DNA from: Acropora yongei
Lineage: Eukaryota; Cnidaria; Anthozoa; Scleractinia; Acroporidae
Assembly: GCA_014634225.1 (NCBI GenBank)
Contig: BLFN01000740.1
Span: 1,804,069-1,816,568, forward strand
Direction: 5' to 3'
DNA: 12,500 nt
A program made the translations under genes and the position numbers. This document shows positions 7,983 to 12,500 of the stretch, in pieces. Every line of letters starts with the position of its first letter. Position 1 is the first letter of the stretch. The notes below the pieces were generated by a model. That model was not told where the DNA came from and searched no databases. It was given only the letters and a program-made list of their open reading frames with translations.

Positions 7983-7998
7983 CTTCTTTCTTCCCCTT
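7983..7998 (-). other. Polypurine tract
   Basis: On the minus strand it reads AAGGGGAAGAAAGAAG, 16 purines in a row, about 160 bases after the pol stop. In LTR elements this RNase H-resistant tract primes plus-strand synthesis and ends exactly where the 3' LTR begins, here before TCACGCC. Confidence 0.8.
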
Positions 7999-8156
7999 GC
8001 CTAAGTAGATGAGCAATAAACACAAAGCAAAGTTCGGCTGTGGACTGGCAATAAAAGGGCAGTTACAAATATATAGCTAGAGGTCACTGCGTAAATTAAA
8101 TACTACGTCATAGTCAGGTATTAGTGTGGAGTCAAGCACGGAGTTCGGTGGGGCAG

Positions 8157-11100
8157 CTAAGTGACATAGTCCTTGAGGTAACTCGGACGACGGGTAGGAC
8201 GGCCAGACCGGCGTGGGCCAGATGAGAAAACAGACTCCGAGATAGGATGATCATTGATGTCAGACACGCTTCCACCCGGGAGAGGAGAAGACTCGGGCAC
8301 AGGAGTAATGTCAGACTGAGGATCTGGAGGAATAGCGAGCTCGCTAGGAACTAAAGGAGCAGGATTCGGAGTGCTCTGAGGCGTAGGAACGTGAGCAGGT
8401 TCCTCGTCAACGTACCCGGGCTCCTCGTCGATATCTTCAAGGTACGAGTTGGAGCTGTAACGGCGAGAAAGGTTAGAAGTCGTCTCTACGAGGTCAGGAA
8501 CGCGATAACATTGAGACAGTTTGACGCGATAGGATGTAGAACGCAGCTGTGAACCAGTGAACTTACGTACGTTGCACCACAGGCCATCTACGGAGACCAC
8601 AAGATACCAACTGCGGGCATGCGTTTTGGAACCATCAGAGGTGATGTAAACTAAATCGCCGACCTGAACGGGCATGGAAGGGCGAGGACAGCATCCAGGA
8701 GCTTTAGATCTCTCACTAGCGGGATGGTTACCGAGCCGCACAGAGTGCTGTTGTCGAACAACTTGGAGGTCAGAAAAAGGGATCTGTGCGTTGGTGAATT
8801 GGTCGCGTTGAAGCCACATCTCGCAGGCAGACAATCCTCTGTTGCGGATACGGGTGTTGAGATTGGCAGTCGCCACAGCTAAGGAGAGAGGAGTGATTGT
8901 ACCACCCTCTGGGCAAATACGGAGGAGCTCATCACCAAGTTCAGCTACGCATTTCTCTGCCACAGGATTCTTGTTTGGGTTTTTGACTCGACCGACTTCT
9001 ACAGCAAAGCCATACTGCCTAAGGATTCCATCACCGCACAGCGAAGCGAAGCCAGGAGCGGGATCTACCCTTATGACGGAAGGGGGGCCAGACAGAGGGC
9101 GCAGCTCAAGGCACAATCGGAGGAGACCAGAGCGAATGGAATCACGACGTTCGTCATCTAACAAGCAGCTAGCAGTGAAGGACGTGGAGGTCTCGCGGAC
9201 GACAAGTATCAACTGACGGTAGCGTTTTATAACGTCTGCAGCGAAGGAAATACCAAAGCCGTCAGGAGGATCGGAGGTTGACTGTTCAACAAGACTGGAG
9301 GGAACTTTCTTCAGAGAAGAGCACAGGTGACAACACTGCGAGCACCGTTCCAGGGCTTTGTCCAGATCTAAGGCGAAGAAGTAGCGCTGTGAGACCAGTT
9401 TCATTTGGTGACGGGAAGGGTGGTCCAACTTAACGTGCAGGGCAGCAAGGAAGCCATCAACGACGGAACGGGGGATGACTATACACTCACGGGGTGCAGC
9501 GAATGGTTCATCACGTTTTACGACGAGCAGGCCGTCACGGGAAATGGAGACTAGGTTTAGGTAACGCTTGACGTCTTTGATGTTTGTCAGCTTCTTTGAT
9601 GGGCGGGTCCCCTGCTTAAGATGAGAGTGGACACGCCTTAAGTCAGGGCACTCTAGCTGCGATTGGAGCCAGGCGGAACGGCTGGTGAAAGGAAGGGACG
9701 ACTTCCCCGATAACACGTCGTGAACAGATATGGGACGTACAGCCAGATTTTCAGCCTCGGATACAAATGAACAGACTTGGCAGCGAGGGTCGTCGCAAGC
9801 GGGTGCGTTACGACTAGCAAAGTCAGAAGGCAAGTTCGCAGAGCCGGCCAGATGAAGCAGCGTGACTTGGTAGCGGCTAACGGATGATAAGAATGAAGTC
9901 ACTCGAGGGCTGGAAGAGAACTGGCCACGGCAGAGCTTGTCAAAGGCCTGTACACAAGGTTTGCTATCAGTCAGTACATAAGTCTTAAACTTTGATTGAA
10001 TTATATAAGGAGCGAAATGTTTGACGGCTGCTGCAATGGATAATGCCTCTATTTCACATGGTAACCAGGAAGCTTGATGTTTTTTAAACTTGGCACTGAA
10101 ATATCCGGCGAGGTGGAGCTTTTGGTCCCGAAGTACATAAAGCGTTGCGCCAAGGCCATTCATCTTGACAGAACCATCGGTCGCGATCCAGAGCTGATCA
10201 TCGGGCTTGGGGAGAGTGATTGATCTGTTGGACATGAGTGCTTCTTGACACGAGCGAAAACATACCAGGAGCTCATCAGACCAGGAAATGGTATCCTGAG
10301 ATTGGCGACCAGCCGTAAGTGCCTCGAGAGGAGCGAGGAGTTTAGCAGCTCCAGTAAGGACCCGGCCAAGCATCTTGTACGAACCAATAAAGGCACGGAG
10401 ACCGCGGACGTTCTTGGGAGGCTCGCAAGAAGCCAGAGCAGCTACACGATGGGGAGAAGCGCGAATCGAGCCTTGGGACCATATCCAACCGAGAATGGTG
10501 GTCGAGGCTGGGCAGATTACGGTTTTCGCAGGTGAGAGGCGAAGGTCGCAGCGATCAAGAGCCGTGAGGGGCTTTCGCCAGTTTGAAAGGAGCTCTTGGT
10601 GAGAATTACCACCGCAATACAAGTCGTCAGCGATCTTAGCGACACATCCCTCCTGAAGGAGATCGCCCAGGACGCGGCACATTAGCTCCTCGAGGGCTGT
10701 CTCAGAACCGGGGATTCCCATGGCGCAGCGCGTGTAGACACGAACACCTTTGAAGGGAGTAACCACGCCACAACACTTCATGGAGTTCTTTGCAAGGGGG
10801 ATTTGGTAGAACGCCTGGGACAAATCAGTGACTATGATGTATTTCCAGCAGGCAATCTTGAGAAGGGTGGAGTCCACGTCTGGCATTAGTGAGGGCTGAG
10901 GTTTACTATAGCGGCCCACGTCAGTAAAGGCTGTGACCAAGCGGAAGCCGCCATTCCTCTTCTTCACTAGGAAGGAGGGATTCAGATATTCCACCACAAC
11001 CTCTAAATCTTCTGGTCGACGGAATACACCTTGAGACTCAAGTTCGTCAAATCTGGTTTGAAGCAGGTCGAGTTGGTCACGAGAGTACTGAGGAACACGC

Positions 11101-12500
11101 CCTTTGCGCTGGGGAGGCTCGACAGGTCCCATATTCACAACTCCTTCAATCGGACCGGCGGCTCCATTATAACCAGGGATGCGGGAATCGAAGACCAATT
11201 GGAACTCCCTCAGGAGCGAGACGAACGCGGCTTTCTCAGAGGAGGATAACAAACCATCAGGGTCTACATGTACGGACTCAATAGGGGAAGAGGGAGGAAC
11301 AGTAAACTTTGGAGAAGGCTCTGCGGCTTGAGTTGAGGAGGATACTGTGGGAGATTCCAGAACAGTTAGACGTGCTTGGCATAAATGGTCGTGCTTACGG
11401 ACAAGTAAGGGCTCTTCAGTATTGTTGAGAAGTCTCAGCTTACCGCCAATGGCTTGCACAATATCAGGTGGTGGCCAGGTGTGAGTAGGTTTGAGGCGAC
11501 TAGAAGAGACCGAATCCATGCGCGGCTCTATGGCAAGTGTAGCATCTTTAAGCAGCTCTGAGGGGGCGTCGATTTCAAGGAATTCACCCGGCCAGACGGT
11601 GGTGTTAGTGTTCGGGGCGCGAAGGAGGTGACAAGCTCTGACAGCGTAGTGGGTCTGAGGACTTTGAGAACAGCCATAAGACGCCACGTCACACCCAGCG
11701 ATGATAATCTCACGTTTAGCGGGACGGACTGCGATGTCGTTGGAGGTCATGAAGGGCGTTCCGGCCAGTATGTCAACATCAAGGTCCTCGACAACGAGCG
11801 CTTCCAGAGTAAGAGGTCTACCATGGCGAGTCAGAGGAAGGCGAGTCTCACCAACAACAGCTAACGGGGTACGACCGTCGGCCTGCAAAGCGGTCTGGGA
11901 GCTTTTAGTCACCTTAGCACCAATGTGTCGAGCTAGGGAGGCCCTCATCATATTAGTTTCTGCGCCAGTGTCGATTGTTAGACGTAAGGGGTGATGACTG
12001 TAAAAAGCGTGAAGGGATGGAGACTGTGAGACGTTTACGCGGCGAGTAACAGGAGGTTCCATGGTAGGTAGAACTCCGGAGGGACAATGCAGCATATTTG
12101 AGAATTCTTGAAAATCTGAAGGGCCAGGCTGATTAAGGCTGTGCTGGTAATCATAACTGCTCTCATCTAATTCAATGCCAGTCACTTGGCGAGCCTTGGA
12201 CATGAAGAGGCGGTCAGGTTCGGGCAGAAACTTGCAATTGCTGAGGAAATGAGACCGAAAATCTGGGCGACCAGCCTGCTGGCAAAGAGGACAGGACTTG
12301 ACAGCTCGCGGCTTAGGTAGTAGCCTGCGACGAGCGGAAACAAATGAGCGATGATCAGTCGGAGGAGCAGAGCGTAAGACCTTGGATTCATCACTGGTGT
12401 GGAGTTCGTCAAGTAACGACTCGAGAGCTTGAGAGATCTCAGGTTTCACAGAGGCCAACGTCCTACTACGTAACTCGGTTCCATATCGCTGTTTCACAAG
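8157..12500 (-). CDS. pol: Retrotransposon Pol polyprotein (PR-RT-RNase H-IN), N-terminus off the window
   Basis: The polyprotein processes itself and copies and integrates the element. The frame is open to the window edge; the first visible codons are CTT GTG AAA, so no start is implied. Counting from that GTG as residue 1, the domains are: a zinc finger C69-x2-C72-x10-H83-x4-C88; aspartic protease DTGAET (D176) with ILAGTPF (243-249); reverse transcriptase with VTDLSQAFYQIPL (D558), MGIPGSETALEE and IADDLYCGG (D624, D625); RNase H with D774, E815 or E817, D844 and D892; integrase zinc site H1021/H1026 with C1056-x2-C1059; and catalytic D1088, D1145, E1181 (D-x56-D-x35-E). A beta-rich C-terminal domain (GDLVYI at about 1280) and a proline- and acid-rich stretch follow. 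The basic tail ends RRPSYLKDYVT. All catalytic residues are present, with no stop or frameshift in 4.3 kb. Confidence 0.95.
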   Translation of the reverse strand, partial: LVKQRYGTELRSRTLASVKPEISQALESLLDELHTSDESKVLRSAPPTDHRSFVSARRRLLPKPRAVKSCPLCQQAGRPDFRSHFLSNCKFLPEPDRLFMSKARQVTGIELDESSYDYQHSLNQPGPSDFQEFSNMLHCPSGVLPTMEPPVTRRVNVSQSPSLHAFYSHHPLRLTIDTGAETNMMRASLARHIGAKVTKSSQTALQADGRTPLAVVGETRLPLTRHGRPLTLEALVVEDLDVDILAGTPFMTSNDIAVRPAKREIIIAGCDVASYGCSQSPQTHYAVRACHLLRAPNTNTTVWPGEFLEIDAPSELLKDATLAIEPRMDSVSSSRLKPTHTWPPPDIVQAIGGKLRLLNNTEEPLLVRKHDHLCQARLTVLESPTVSSSTQAAEPSPKFTVPPSSPIESVHVDPDGLLSSSEKAAFVSLLREFQLVFDSRIPGYNGAAGPIEGVVNMGPVEPPQRKGRVPQYSRDQLDLLQTRFDELESQGVFRRPEDLEVVVEYLNPSFLVKKRNGGFRLVTAFTDVGRYSKPQPSLMPDVDSTLLKIACWKYIIVTDLSQAFYQIPLAKNSMKCCGVVTPFKGVRVYTRCAMGIPGSETALEELMCRVLGDLLQEGCVAKIADDLYCGGNSHQELLSNWRKPLTALDRCDLRLSPAKTVICPASTTILGWIWSQGSIRASPHRVAALASCEPPKNVRGLRAFIGSYKMLGRVLTGAAKLLAPLEALTAGRQSQDTISWSDELLVCFRSCQEALMSNRSITLPKPDDQLWIATDGSVKMNGLGATLYVLRDQKLHLAGYFSAKFKKHQASWLPCEIEALSIAAAVKHFAPYIIQSKFKTYVLTDSKPCVQAFDKLCRGQFSSSPRVTSFLSSVSRYQVTLLHLAGSANLPSDFASRNAPACDDPRCQVCSFVSEAENLAVRPISVHDVLSGKSSLPFTSRSAWLQSQLECPDLRRVHSHLKQGTRPSKKLTNIKDVKRYLNLVSISRDGLLVVKRDEPFAAPRECIVIPRSVVDGFLAALHVKLDHPSRHQMKLVSQRYFFALDLDKALERCSQCCHLCSSLKKVPSSLVEQSTSDPPDGFGISFAADVIKRYRQLILVVRETSTSFTASCLLDDERRDSIRSGLLRLCLELRPLSGPPSVIRVDPAPGFASLCGDGILRQYGFAVEVGRVKNPNKNPVAEKCVAELGDELLRICPEGGTITPLSLAVATANLNTRIRNRGLSACEMWLQRDQFTNAQIPFSDLQVVRQQHSVRLGNHPASERSKAPGCCPRPSMPVQVGDLVYITSDGSKTHARSWYLVVSVDGLWCNVRKFTGSQLRSTSYRVKLSQCYRVPDLVETTSNLSRRYSSNSYLEDIDEEPGYVDEEPAHVPTPQSTPNPAPLVPSELAIPPDPQSDITPVPESSPLPGGSVSDINDHPISESVFSSGPRRSGRPTRRPSYLKDYVT

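Larger units (their letters stand above)
7606..12500 (-). mobile_element. Ty3/gypsy-type LTR retrotransposon, 3' portion, same orientation as the RNF213-like gene
   Basis: The domain order protease, reverse transcriptase, RNase H, integrase identifies the Ty3/gypsy (Metaviridae) layout and excludes copia, where integrase comes first. The single long frame is followed by a noncoding gap, a polypurine tract and a putative 3' LTR with an AATAAA signal. The 5' LTR, primer-binding site and gag lie beyond the right edge. The low-coordinate boundary at 7606 is a guess based on a terminal ...ACA on the minus strand. The target-site duplication cannot be checked. The intact frame suggests a recent insertion. 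It is more GC-rich than the AT-rich host DNA to its left. Confidence 0.9.

Noticed and set aside
8842..9216. Plus-strand open frames opposite the Pol frame
   Set aside because: They are antisense shadows of a conserved coding frame and resemble no known protein.

Overview
The window looks like nuclear DNA of a marine invertebrate, most likely a cnidarian such as a coral. It is AT-rich with GT-AG introns, and it carries a long Ty3/gypsy-type Pol frame and short interspersed repeats of a kind I associate with cnidarian genomes. The organism is an inference. No bacterial gene organisation is present.

Two things fill the window, both on the minus strand. At positions 1202-7354 lies the C-terminal part of an RNF213-like (mysterin) E3 ubiquitin ligase gene. 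I rebuilt nine exons from splice sites: 7118-7354, 6487-6598, 5848-6288, 5209-5328, 4907-5002, 4239-4292, 2977-3177, 1930-2032 and 1202-1239. Their phases agree at every junction and they encode about 467 continuous residues with no stop or frameshift. These begin just after where the RING finger should be and end inside the RZ-type zinc finger. Several exons are only 38-120 bases long. The AAA+ core and RING should lie beyond the right edge. The second half of the RZ finger and the C-terminal tail were not found in 1-1201.

At about 7606-12500 lies the 3' part of a Ty3/gypsy-type LTR retrotransposon in the same orientation as the gene. It has an uninterrupted Pol frame (8157-12500, running off the right edge) with a zinc finger, aspartic protease, reverse transcriptase, RNase H, a DDE integrase with exact D-x35-E spacing and a basic tail. 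A polypurine tract (7983-7998) and a putative 3' LTR follow. No RNF213 exon is visible between the LTR and exon 7118-7354. The element therefore sits either in an intron of the gene or at its broken 5' edge.

The introns carry smaller repeats: a 517-base element with long inverted termini flanked by TTAA (2296-2812), an inverted pair of a G-rich repeat motif (3435-3470 and 3883-3912), and a hairpin-containing interspersed repeat (about 1420-1545). The other intronic stretches and 1-1201 hold nothing else I can support.
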